From Vulcanimicrobiota bacterium (GTDB lineage: Bacteria > Vulcanimicrobiota > Xenobia > Xenobiales > Xenobiaceae), in the NCBI GenBank assembly GCA_944322965.1, contig CALUQR010000002.1, forward strand, positions 124,001 to 188,000: a stretch of DNA of 64,000 nt, given 5' to 3'. A model generated the notes under the pieces. It did no database searches and was not told the DNA's origin. It saw only the letters and a program-made list of their open reading frames with translations. Every line of letters begins with the position of its first letter. The first letter of the stretch is position 1. Positions 51,504 through 59,939 of this stretch are shown piece by piece. A program made the position numbers and the translations under genes.

Positions 51504-52784
51504 ATGAGTGAGTCAGGAGTAAGCCGACCCGCCTGGGGAGCGGAGCTCTCTTCCCTAGAGGCGGCGGAGATTATAGAGCGCATGGGCTCTTTGGGCTTGC
51601 CGCCCGAGCGGGGCATAGAGTATGTGACCGTCGGTCTAGATAGGCTCTTATCCGTCTTAGAGCGCTACTATTTAGAGCCTATGGCCCAGGGGGAGCGGGG
51701 CTCGGCTTTTAAATTGATTAAAGGCTCCTTCGGGGCGGGTAAGACCCACTTCCTCACCTGTCTGCGCAACTTAGCTTGGGGGCGGGGCTTTTTGACGGCC
51801 AATGTCGAGCTCTCCTTGCAAGGTTGTAGCTTTGGAGATCTAGCTAGCGTCTACCAGGCCCTGGTGCAAAATTTAGTCACCCCTCCGGCTAAGGCGAGCG
51901 ATTATGAGGGGCGGCGCGGCTTGGGGACTATCTTGCGCGCTTGGGCTTACGCTATAGAAGATCCCGGCGCCCAGCGCCAGTGGCTGCGGAATTTGAAGTT
52001 GGCGACTATGGCCAACCACAATTTCCGCTTGGTGGCCGCCCACTTTATGCAGAGCCTCTGGACTGAGGATGAAGAGAGCGCCGAGCAGGACGAATTGTGG
52101 CTTCTGGGCGGGACGGTTAAGCGCCTCAAGTTGGGGAGTTTGACCTTGACCGAGTCTATCTGCGAGCGTAATGGCTCCTCTATGCTCACTAGCTTAGTCC
52201 AGCTCTTGCGCCTTTGCGGTTATCCGGGCATCGTAGCCCTCTTCGATGAGGCGGACCGCGTGGCGGCGGGCGGGCGGCGCGAAAAGAAGAAGCTAGTCGA
52301 CAATTTGCGCCAGTTCGTCGATATGTGCGGCAGCGGTCGCCTGCCCGGCCTCTTCTGGGCCCTGGCCGTGCCGCCGGAATTTATTAGTCAAGTGGTAGTC
52401 GACTACCCCGCCTTGCAACAGCGTCTGCATAGTCCCTTACCCTTCTCGGCCGTCTGCCCCCAGGCGCCCACTATAGACGTCACCGACTCCTCCCTGCCGC
52501 CTCGTCAATTCTTCTACCAGCTGGGAGAGCGCATCTTAGCCGTGGCTAGCCGGGCGTGGGATTGGCAGCCCCAGAGGGAGCGCCAGTTGGAGAATTTGCG
52601 CTTTTTAGTAGAGGAGTATCTCACTTTAAATTTCGATGCCGGTCAGCGGCGCAACTTTGTCAAGCAGTGGATCGCCGTCTTGACTAACGAACATCTCCAC
52701 GGCGAGGGGACGACCGATATTGAGGCCCTCTGCCGTCAGGATGAGGGGCTGGGCGGAGAGGAGGAGGAATTTGCCGACTTCTAA
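51504..52784 (+). CDS. Cassette gene 3: BrxD-like P-loop ATPase (DUF2791 type)
   Basis: 426 aa. Walker A in KGSFGAGKTHFL (~residues 74-84) with the THFL extension typical of DUF2791; Walker B ALFDEAD (~246); an ALAVPPEF stretch (sensor-1-like) and YPALQQRLHSPLPF with a conserved Arg candidate finger. The N-terminal lead GSLGLPPERGIEYVTVGLDRLL is shared with gene 5, its close paralogue. BrxD proteins occur in BREX type 2-like loci and are of unsettled mechanism. ATG 51504 with AGGA upstream. Confidence 0.78.
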   Translation: MSESGVSRPAWGAELSSLEAAEIIERMGSLGLPPERGIEYVTVGLDRLLSVLERYYLEPMAQGERGSAFKLIKGSFGAGKTHFLTCLRNLAWGRGFLTANVELSLQGCSFGDLASVYQALVQNLVTPPAKASDYEGRRGLGTILRAWAYAIEDPGAQRQWLRNLKLATMANHNFRLVAAHFMQSLWTEDEESAEQDELWLLGGTVKRLKLGSLTLTESICERNGSSMLTSLVQLLRLCGYPGIVALFDEADRVAAGGRREKKKLVDNLRQFVDMCGSGRLPGLFWALAVPPEFISQVVVDYPALQQRLHSPLPFSAVCPQAPTIDVTDSSLPPRQFFYQLGERILAVASRAWDWQPQRERQLENLRFLVEEYLTLNFDAGQRRNFVKQWIAVLTNEHLHGEGTTDIEALCRQDEGLGGEEEEFADF

Positions 52785-54354
52785 GGAGCTGGCCGCTCCC
52801 CAGGTCCCCAGTCGACTCTTACAGGTGGGGGATATGGTCTGCCATGCGCAATACGGCCAAGGGCGGGTCTTACGCTTATTGGGCAACGGCCAGTACTTCG
52901 TCCATTTCTTTAGCGACCGGGTCAATCAATATTGCCGGGCCGACGATCTGCGCTATTACCTGCCCGATGGGCGCTTGATCGCCGCCGCCCAGCCGCGCAC
53001 CCGTTGGCAGCGTTACGCCGGTTGGCGCGAAGCGCGCCCGCGCGGGGCGGAGGCTTTGCCCCCCGGTCCTGAGGGGGAATGGGCCGCTCTGCGCATTTTA
53101 GAGGCTATGCGCACGGGGGTAGTGGGGGAGCGGGTAGAGCTCTATACGACGGGGCGCCAGCTGGAGATGGAGCGCCTGGAGGAAGATTTGGGCCGCCTGC
53201 CCGAAGGTGGGGCGCGCGTCTTTTTGGGCGACTACGGGGCGGGCAAGACCCACATGTTGGAGTGTTTGGAAGCCAAAGCGCTGGGGGCCAACTGTCTCAC
53301 CGCCCGCATCGCCCTCAATAGTAAAGATACTAGCCCCTCCAACCCCCAGCGGGTCTATCGGGCGTTGATGCTCAATCTGATCTATCCCGGCCACAGCGGC
53401 AAGGATGGACTCTGGCCCCTCTTTTTGGAGGCCCGCCGCCGGGGACTCGTCTCCTGGTGGTTGGAGCGCCAGAACTTTCACGCCTACTTGAGCCCGGCCC
53501 TATATTTCTTTAACCGCTATCTCGACAATTTAGAGGCCTGCAGCGATCCGCAAGCCGACCGAGAGTTGGACCGTCAGGAGGGGGCGGTGCGCCACCTCTT
53601 AGATTGGCTGGAAGGCCAAGAGGCCCAAGAGTTGACGGGCGACTTTAACCGCTACTTAGGGCGCATCTTCCCGGGCGCGCCCTCCGCCTGGCGCTTCCCG
53701 GCTCTCAAAGATTATCGCACCTTCGGTCACATCTACACCTACATTTTGAGCGCTATCGCCCGTTTGGCGCGCCAGGCGGGGTATGCTGGCTTAGTCCTCC
53801 TCTTAGACGAAGCGGAGATGTACAATATCCTCTCTAGCCGCGATCGTAACTTTGCCGATCAGCTCTTTGGCTACTACGCGGCCTTAGCCTTGGGGAAAGA
53901 GGCCGTGCCGGGTATCGCCCGCTTCCCGCGCGGAGGCCATCCCAACCACCGCCATCTTCCCCCCCTCTACAATCCTGAGGGCGGAAAGTATGAGAGCGGC
54001 GTCTTTTGCGCTTTTGCTATGACTATGGACCGCGGGGCGGGTTGGCAGGCCCTCCAAGAGCTCTTGCCCCAAGAGGTCTTTTGGGAGTTGCAACCTTTGA
54101 GTAAGGGCGACTACCGGGAGTTATGCTCTCTAGTTATAGGCCTCTATCGCCGGGCTTACCCCCAGTTCGCTTGCGGCGATAACGCGGCCGCGGCCATGGG
54201 TCAAGTAGTCTACCAGGCTATAGAGCAAGGGGCTATCGACGGTTCGCGCCAACTCTTGCGCTGTATCTTGGAGCTCTTAGATTACTCCCGCCTCTGCCGA
54301 GGCGATATTGGCCCCTACGTCCACGAAATGACTTCCAAATTACATTTTAAGTGA
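52771..54354 (+). CDS. Cassette gene 4: BrxD-like ATPase fused to N-terminal Tudor/CarD-like domain
   Basis: About 530 aa. The frame is open from TTG 52720; ATG 52741 or TTG 52771 (after GGAGAGGAGGAGG) are more likely starts, and all overlap gene 3 by 14-65 bases. Near the start LLQVGDMVCHAQYGQGRVLRLL ... YFVHFF is a small beta-barrel of the CarD/UvrD-tail/Tudor type (G-D-x-V-x-H-x-x-Y-G-x-G-x-V). Then an ATPase with GDYGAGKTHML (Walker A) and VLLLDEAE (Walker B), more diverged from genes 3 and 5. UvrD/PcrA tails of this kind bind RNA polymerase. The overlap with gene 3 suggests translational coupling. Confidence 0.75.
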   Translation: MPTSKELAAPQVPSRLLQVGDMVCHAQYGQGRVLRLLGNGQYFVHFFSDRVNQYCRADDLRYYLPDGRLIAAAQPRTRWQRYAGWREARPRGAEALPPGPEGEWAALRILEAMRTGVVGERVELYTTGRQLEMERLEEDLGRLPEGGARVFLGDYGAGKTHMLECLEAKALGANCLTARIALNSKDTSPSNPQRVYRALMLNLIYPGHSGKDGLWPLFLEARRRGLVSWWLERQNFHAYLSPALYFFNRYLDNLEACSDPQADRELDRQEGAVRHLLDWLEGQEAQELTGDFNRYLGRIFPGAPSAWRFPALKDYRTFGHIYTYILSAIARLARQAGYAGLVLLLDEAEMYNILSSRDRNFADQLFGYYAALALGKEAVPGIARFPRGGHPNHRHLPPLYNPEGGKYESGVFCAFAMTMDRGAGWQALQELLPQEVFWELQPLSKGDYRELCSLVIGLYRRAYPQFACGDNAAAAMGQVVYQAIEQGAIDGSRQLLRCILELLDYSRLCRGDIGPYVHEMTSKLHFK

Positions 54355-55622
54355 GAGTCCCCAGGATGAAAAAGACGATCTCCGCAGTCGCCCCCCAACG
54401 GGCGCGGGCCATTTTAAATACTATGGGAGAGAGCGGGGCCCCGCCCTTAGAGGGCTTAGAATTGGTGACGGTGGGCTTAGAGGAGTACCTGCAAGTAATT
54501 GAAGAGGAGTATCTGGGGCGCCTCTTGGGGGAGGCTGGGGGATCCGCCTTCCGCTTAGTGCAGGGTAGCTACGGGGCGGGCAAGACCCATTTTTTAAGTT
54601 GCGTGCGCTCGCTCGCCCAAAAGCATGGTTTTTTAACTTGTAGCGTCAATCTCTCCCCCCGGGAGTGTCCTTACCAAGACGCCTTGCGCGTCTACCAGGT
54701 GGCCTGGGCCAATTTGAGTTGGCGCTACCGCGCGGGCCAGCGGGTGGGCGAGGGTCTAAACGCCGAGGCGGAGGGGGAAGAGCTCCAAGTGCGGGGGGCG
54801 GAGGCTATCTTGCGCCTAATCGCCCAGGGGCAGGTAGAGAGCGAGCTGGCGGGGCCCTGGGGCGAGATTCCGGTCGAAAATTATACCTTCCGTCGGGTGG
54901 CGGGCCGTTTGGTAGAGGCCTACCGTCAGGGGCGGGAGGAAGAGGCGGAGCTCTTAGAACATTGGCTGAGCGGCCAGGCGGGGAGCGACCGCCAGCTCTT
55001 GCGCCAGTTGGGGATCTACGATGAGGTAGCTTCCGACAACGCCTTCCCCATTTTGCGCTCATTAGTGGCTCTCATGACCGCTTTAGGCTTTCCCGGGGTA
55101 GTCTTTCTCTTCGACGAGGTCGATATCCAGATCTCTAGCGCCAACGCCCAACAGATGCGGGCTATAGGGGACAACCTGCGCCAACTGATCGATCTCTGCG
55201 CCAGTTCCCGTCTGGGGAAGGTGATCTTCTTCTACGCTACGCCTCCCGAATTTATGCAGGTGGAGGTCAGCGCCTATCCCGCCTTGCAACAGCGTTTGGC
55301 GCGCCCCCTCAATATGTCTAAGGCTAGCCCCCAATCGGTCGTTATCGATTTAGAGGGCGCCCAGCGGGAGCCGGCGACCTTCTTTAAGGAGTTGGGCTTA
55401 AAGCTCTTAGATTTGGCCCAAATCGCCTGGTCCTGGGACGAGCCCCAACGCGAACTGCAAGAGGCCAATTTAGGGCGCTTAGTAGATTTTATGAGCCAGC
55501 AAGTCTTTAGCGGCGGTTACCGGCTCTTTGTAAAGTTCTGGTTGGCCCTCTTGCAGGAACAGTACGCCCTCCAGCCCCACCCGTTGACGGAGGAGCGCTG
55601 CGAAGAGTTACTCCATAATTAA
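54351..55622 (+). CDS. Cassette gene 5: BrxD-like ATPase, paralogue of gene 3
   Basis: 423 aa from GTG 54351, which overlaps the gene 4 stop as GTGA; ATG 54366 is the alternative. Walker A QGSYGAGKTHFLSC (~71), Walker B VVFLFDEVD (~253), ATPPEFMQ and YPALQQRLARPL. It aligns along its length with gene 3 (PPLEGLELVTVGLEEYL at the start), differing mainly in a ~60-residue Gly/Glu-rich insert near 125-180. Likely subunit of the same hetero-oligomer (inference). Confidence 0.78.
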   Translation: MRVPRMKKTISAVAPQRARAILNTMGESGAPPLEGLELVTVGLEEYLQVIEEEYLGRLLGEAGGSAFRLVQGSYGAGKTHFLSCVRSLAQKHGFLTCSVNLSPRECPYQDALRVYQVAWANLSWRYRAGQRVGEGLNAEAEGEELQVRGAEAILRLIAQGQVESELAGPWGEIPVENYTFRRVAGRLVEAYRQGREEEAELLEHWLSGQAGSDRQLLRQLGIYDEVASDNAFPILRSLVALMTALGFPGVVFLFDEVDIQISSANAQQMRAIGDNLRQLIDLCASSRLGKVIFFYATPPEFMQVEVSAYPALQQRLARPLNMSKASPQSVVIDLEGAQREPATFFKELGLKLLDLAQIAWSWDEPQRELQEANLGRLVDFMSQQVFSGGYRLFVKFWLALLQEQYALQPHPLTEERCEELLHN

Positions 55623-55632
55623 GGGCTAGCCC

Positions 55633-57774
55633 GTGCATCCTAACCTCTTGCGTCAGAATTTGCCTAAGGTCTGGGGGGCCTTCTACGGGCGCTTCTTTAA
55701 GCCTCAACCTATCCAGTTAGAGGCTGCGGCCCCCCTCTTAGGGGGTGAGAATGGGCTCTTAGTTTCGGCCACTGCCTCGGGCAAGACGGAGGCTTACGCG
55801 GCTCCCTTAGTAGAGCGCCACTGGGACGATCTGCGAGCTAGGCGCCTGACTGTCCTCATTATTACCCCCACTAGAGCCTTAGCTAACGACTTGCAGGCCC
55901 GCTTACTCCCCCCTTTAGAGCGCTGTAAGGTGAAAGTCGCCCTGCGCACCGGCGATCATCCTCTCCCGCTCCGCGAGGGGGCGGGCGGGGTCTTGGTGAC
56001 TACCCTGGAGTCCTTAGATTCGCTCCTCTGCCGCTACCCGGCCCAACTTTTGGGGATTAAGAGCGTAGTCTTAGAGGAGTTGCACGTAGTAGACGGCACG
56101 CCCCGCGGCGACCAGCTCTCTATCCTCTTAGAGCGCTTAGATACTCTGCTCCACTCTCCCAAAGCTTGCGCCCTTCCCTACGGTTTAGGGGGGCTAGGCT
56201 TACCCTTACAGCGGGTGGCGGTTAGCGCTACTCCGGGTTGCGGGGCGGAGATTGTGAGTAAATATCTGGGGGGCCGGGGCCAGATTATCTCTATCCCCCA
56301 GGAACGCCGCTTTGTAGCCCAGCTCGTCCACCCTAAGGCTTTAGAGGGCGAAGAGAGCCCCGCTCAGCAGGCTAAGGCTAAGTTAGAGGCCATTATCTCC
56401 TTCTGCTTAGAGGAAAAGGCCCCTAAGATGTTAGTCTTTGTGAGCTCTAGGGCGGAGGCGGAGCTTTTAGTAGCGGCCGCCGCTAATTGTCACCCTAACC
56501 CTTTCGGGGCGGCCGTCTATTCGCACCATAGTTCTTTAAGTTCCCAGGCCCGGGAAAGGGTAGAGGAGCAATTCGCCCAGCAGACGGCCGCCCTCTGTTG
56601 CGCCACCTCTACTTTAGAGGTGGGGATCGATATTGGGGATATAGACGGGGTGGCCTTTACCGCCCCCAACGCCGATTTAAACTCCTTTTGGCAGCGTTTA
56701 GGGCGCAGCGGGAGGCGCGGCCAAGTCACTAAATTCTTGGGCCTTTATGGCGACTATTGGCAAGAGTTGCAATATCGCCATCTCCTAGAGGCCGCGCGGG
56801 CGGGCCAGAGCGTAAGCGAACATCCGCCCTTTTGTACTTCCGTCTTAATCCAGCAGAGTCTCTCCCTAGTCTGCCAAAATCCGCGCCATCTCCTGACCCC
56901 TAAGGCCCTCTTAGAGCGCCTGCCCGCCTACTTGCAGGGGCGCTACTCTAGCGCCCAGATAGGGCGCCTCTACGACCATTTAGCCTCCGAAGGCTGGTTG
57001 CGGGTAGAGCGCCGGGGTGAAAGTTACGCCTGGGGTCCAAAATTGGAGGAGCTCTTTACTAGAGGAGAGATGCATCACAATATTGCTCGCGGCGGAGGGG
57101 GGGGCGGTTATCAAGTCCTGGAGGGGCGTCAGAATGTGCTCTTAGGGGAGATAAGCGGCCAGAGGGGTTGGCAGGTGGGCGATTATCTGCGCTTAGGGGG
57201 CAGGACTTACAAGGTGGTGCGCCTGGGGGCCGGGCGCCAATTAGTGGTAGCGGCTCAAGCGGGCGTCCCGCCCCAGCTGTGGCGCAGTTGTGAATTTCAG
57301 AGCGCGGGGGGACCGCGCTGGGGGAGAGCTTGGACCCGCGATTTAGGGCGTTATCTGGGCTTCCCGGAGGGGGAGACGCTCTGGACCCAACCCCAGCGGG
57401 GGGAGTGGCTTTACTCCCACTTTTGGGGGAGCTGGGGCGGCTCGCTCTTGGCGGCCTGCTTGCAAGCGGAGGGCTATCCGGAGGCTAAGGCCAACCCCTA
57501 CGTCTTGAGCGTGGGGCGCCCCTTGGAGGTCCCCCAGCGCTATTTAAGTCCCCTCAGCTGGAAATTGAGCCTCAAAGGTTTAGCTAGGGAGTTGCGCAGC
57601 CGCTTAGATCTGGGCCCTTGGAGTTACCTTTTGACGCCCGAATTATTGGCTGAGGACTTAGAACGTTGGTTAGAGTGGCTGGAGCTGGAGAGCGCTTGGC
57701 GCCTTTTGGCCCGTCCGCACCCAGCCGAGGCCCAACTTTCGCGTTACCTCTGCGCGGCCGCCAGCCAGCTCTAA
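55633..57774 (+). CDS. Cassette gene 6: Lhr/BrxHI-like superfamily 2 helicase
   Basis: 713 aa from GTG 55633. Two RecA folds: Q-motif FKPQPIQLEA (~22), motif I SATASGKTEAY (~45), Ia TPTRALANDL, motif II EELHVVDGTPRGD (~146; Asp of DExH replaced by Glu), III VSATP, V CATSTLEVGIDIGDID, VI QRLGRSGRRG. A winged-helix-like region (ALLERLPAYLQ, LYDHLASEGWLRV) and a C-terminal part follow, as in Lhr-type helicases. Length is far below Lhr-core fusions (~1500) and near BrxHI. It should unwind or translocate on nucleic acid if the Glu is tolerated. Confidence 0.85.
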   Translation: MHPNLLRQNLPKVWGAFYGRFFKPQPIQLEAAAPLLGGENGLLVSATASGKTEAYAAPLVERHWDDLRARRLTVLIITPTRALANDLQARLLPPLERCKVKVALRTGDHPLPLREGAGGVLVTTLESLDSLLCRYPAQLLGIKSVVLEELHVVDGTPRGDQLSILLERLDTLLHSPKACALPYGLGGLGLPLQRVAVSATPGCGAEIVSKYLGGRGQIISIPQERRFVAQLVHPKALEGEESPAQQAKAKLEAIISFCLEEKAPKMLVFVSSRAEAELLVAAAANCHPNPFGAAVYSHHSSLSSQARERVEEQFAQQTAALCCATSTLEVGIDIGDIDGVAFTAPNADLNSFWQRLGRSGRRGQVTKFLGLYGDYWQELQYRHLLEAARAGQSVSEHPPFCTSVLIQQSLSLVCQNPRHLLTPKALLERLPAYLQGRYSSAQIGRLYDHLASEGWLRVERRGESYAWGPKLEELFTRGEMHHNIARGGGGGGYQVLEGRQNVLLGEISGQRGWQVGDYLRLGGRTYKVVRLGAGRQLVVAAQAGVPPQLWRSCEFQSAGGPRWGRAWTRDLGRYLGFPEGETLWTQPQRGEWLYSHFWGSWGGSLLAACLQAEGYPEAKANPYVLSVGRPLEVPQRYLSPLSWKLSLKGLARELRSRLDLGPWSYLLTPELLAEDLERWLEWLELESAWRLLARPHPAEAQLSRYLCAAASQL

Positions 57775-57787
57775 AAAAAGGTATACT

Positions 57788-59050
57788 TTGGGCGGTGTGC
57801 AAGAGAAGCGGGCTTTGGCTATTGAGAAGAGTATTTTAGAGAACAAGTTGATCGTTTTGAGTGAGAGCCTGCCCGCTTGGGCCACCTGCGCCTTGGGCTT
57901 TTGGGTCCAGACGGGAACCCGTTGGGATCCCCCCGGGCAAGGGGGATTGGCCCACTTCTTAGAGCATATGCTCTTTAAGGGGACTAAAGAGCGCACCCCC
58001 CTGCGTTTAGCCCAAGATATGGACCTCTTGGGGGGGAGTATGAACGCTTTCACCGAGCAAGAGCAGACCTGCTTTTATACCGTAGTCTTAGGCGAAGATC
58101 TGGAGGCCGCCTTAGAGATCCTCTCCGATATGCTCTTAAATTCCACCTTAGAGGAGTGCGAGTTGGAGCGCGAGCGGGGGGTCATTATCGAAGAGATCAA
58201 GATGGTGGAGGACGATCCCCAAGAGTTGGCTTCCGATCTCTTTTACGCTACCCTTTGGCCCCATCATCCTTTGGGAGCGCCCATCCAGGGGACGGTAGAG
58301 AGCGTCCAAGCTTTAAATCGCTCCCAGCTTTGGGAATTTAAAGAGCGCTATTACCAGGGGGCCAATATTATCGTAGCGGCGGCGGGGGCGGTCGAACATG
58401 GGTCTTTAGTAGAACTCTGCCAACGCTATTTGGGCCAATTGCCGGCTGGCGCAGCCGTAGAACGGACGCCGGGCGGCGCCCCTCAACCCCATCCGGGGCG
58501 CACTTTGCGCCGCCGGCCTACAGAGCAGGTCAGTCTCTGTTGCGGTTGGCAGACTATCGCCCAAGACGATCCCCGCCGCTTCGAGGCGGCCATCTTAGAT
58601 AGCGCTTTGGGGGGCTCTCTCTCTTGCCGCCTCTTCCAGGAGATCCGCGAAAAGAGCGGTTTAGCCTACTCGGTAGAGACCTTTCGCTCCGCCTATCGGG
58701 ACGCGGGTCTATTCGGGGTAGAGGTGGGGGCTTCGCCGGCCAAGGTGGAGGCCGTCTTGGCGGCTATCGACTCCATCTTCGCCAGTATCCGCCGCGAGGG
58801 CATAAGCGCCGACGAATTAGAGCGGGCTATTAAACATATTAAGAGCTCTTACGCCTTAAGTTTAGAGACGACCTTCGGGCGCATGGGCAAGATCGTCCAG
58901 AATGAGCGCCTCTACGGGCGCCAAGTGGAGTTAGCCGAACTTTACGCCCAGTTGGAACTGGTCGATAGGGAACGGATTGTAGAGTTCGCGCGCCAATTCT
59001 TCCGTCCCCAAGATTGGCGCTTAGCGATCGTGGGCCCGCTGGAGGACTAG
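57788..59050 (+). CDS. M16-family zinc peptidase
   Basis: 420 aa. Inverted zinc motif HFLEHMLFKGT (HxxEH, ~55-60) with the distal Glu in ERGVIIEEIKM; C-terminal homologous half with SLSCRLFQEIREKSGLAYSV. Resembles the processing-peptidase (PqqL/YmxG/MPP-beta-like) type. Start TTG 57788 or GTG 57797; both lack a strong ribosome site. It follows the helicase by 13 bases and precedes dapB, an order seen for ymxG near dap genes in Firmicutes. Confidence 0.9.
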   Translation: MGGVQEKRALAIEKSILENKLIVLSESLPAWATCALGFWVQTGTRWDPPGQGGLAHFLEHMLFKGTKERTPLRLAQDMDLLGGSMNAFTEQEQTCFYTVVLGEDLEAALEILSDMLLNSTLEECELERERGVIIEEIKMVEDDPQELASDLFYATLWPHHPLGAPIQGTVESVQALNRSQLWEFKERYYQGANIIVAAAGAVEHGSLVELCQRYLGQLPAGAAVERTPGGAPQPHPGRTLRRRPTEQVSLCCGWQTIAQDDPRRFEAAILDSALGGSLSCRLFQEIREKSGLAYSVETFRSAYRDAGLFGVEVGASPAKVEAVLAAIDSIFASIRREGISADELERAIKHIKSSYALSLETTFGRMGKIVQNERLYGRQVELAELYAQLELVDRERIVEFARQFFRPQDWRLAIVGPLED

Positions 59051-59110
59051 ACGGGCTAGATATTTTGCCATAAAGCGAAAGATTAGGGGACAGTCAACTG
59101 AGGAGGAACT

Positions 59111-59938
59111 ATGGACAGTGTAATTGAGAGCATTCCGGTCGTCGTCTCCGGAGCCACAGGCAATCTGGGGCGGGAGATCGTGCGTACTATCTTAGGTCAA
59201 GTCGGTTTTACGCTGGTCGGAGCCATAGGGCACGCGCGCCATTTAGGGGAGGATATAGGCGAATTAGTGATGGGCGAGCCCTGTGGAGTGGTAGTTACTC
59301 CCGAAGCTGACGAGGCGCTAGAGGCGGCTCGGGGCGGAGTTTTGGTCGAAGTCTCTACGGGCAGCGCGGTTAAGGATTTAGTCTTTAAAGCCGGGGCCCA
59401 CGGGGTGGCTTGCGTTATCGGTTCGACGGGTACTTCTAAAGCCGACTGTGAAGAGATCGTCAATTACGCCCGCGAGAGTCGCCATCCCGTCCTCTTTGCC
59501 CCCAACTTTTCCGTAGGGGCGGCGCTCATGATTAAGTTCGCCAAGATCGCCTCTAAGTACTACCGCTGGGCGGAGATTATTGAAAAGCACCATGAGCGCA
59601 AGTTGGACGCCCCTTCCGGCACCGCCACTTATACGGCGGAGGTCATGGCCCGGGCTTCGGGGGGCAATTTCCGCTCTCCCGTCGAGGGTGAAGAGGCGGT
59701 CAAGGGGGCGCGCGGGGGCAAGGTGGGCGGTATTCGCATCCACTCCGTGCGGATGCCCGGCTTTTTGGCCGATCAGCAGGTGATCTTTGGCGCTCCCGGC
59801 GAGACGCTGACGATCCATCATAACGCCTCCAGTCGAGAGTGCTTTATGCCCGGAGTGATCCTGGCTATCCAGAAGGTGCGCTCTCTGGAGGGGGTGACTT
59901 ACGGTTTAGAAAATCTCTTAGAGGAGGTACGCGTCTAA
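59111..59938 (+). CDS. dapB: 4-hydroxy-tetrahydrodipicolinate reductase
   Basis: NAD(P)H-dependent step in lysine/DAP synthesis. 275 aa: GATGNLGREIVR nucleotide site, EVSTGSAVKD, GSTGTSKADCEEI, NFSVGAALMIKF, EIIEKHHERKLDAPSGTA (catalytic His and Lys) and ASSRECFMPGVI. GAGGAGG ribosome site before ATG 59111. First of dapB-asd-lysC. Confidence 0.96.
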   Translation: MDSVIESIPVVVSGATGNLGREIVRTILGQVGFTLVGAIGHARHLGEDIGELVMGEPCGVVVTPEADEALEAARGGVLVEVSTGSAVKDLVFKAGAHGVACVIGSTGTSKADCEEIVNYARESRHPVLFAPNFSVGAALMIKFAKIASKYYRWAEIIEKHHERKLDAPSGTATYTAEVMARASGGNFRSPVEGEEAVKGARGGKVGGIRIHSVRMPGFLADQQVIFGAPGETLTIHHNASSRECFMPGVILAIQKVRSLEGVTYGLENLLEEVRV

Positions 59939-59939
59939 G

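Larger units (their letters stand above)
49772..57774 (+). other. Six-gene BrxD/BrxHI-like cassette (putative operon)
   Basis: Six plus-strand genes with gaps or overlaps of about 20 bases or less: two related proteins of unknown family, three DUF2791-type ATPases (BrxD-like), and an Lhr/BrxHI-like helicase. BrxD and BrxHI are known together in some BREX loci; here they are tripled on the ATPase side and lack BrxC, PglX and PglZ. Confidence 0.65.

Noticed and set aside
49772-57774. Complete BREX locus
   Set aside because: No PglX-type methylase, PglZ phosphatase, BrxC or Lon-like gene is in the cassette or nearby.
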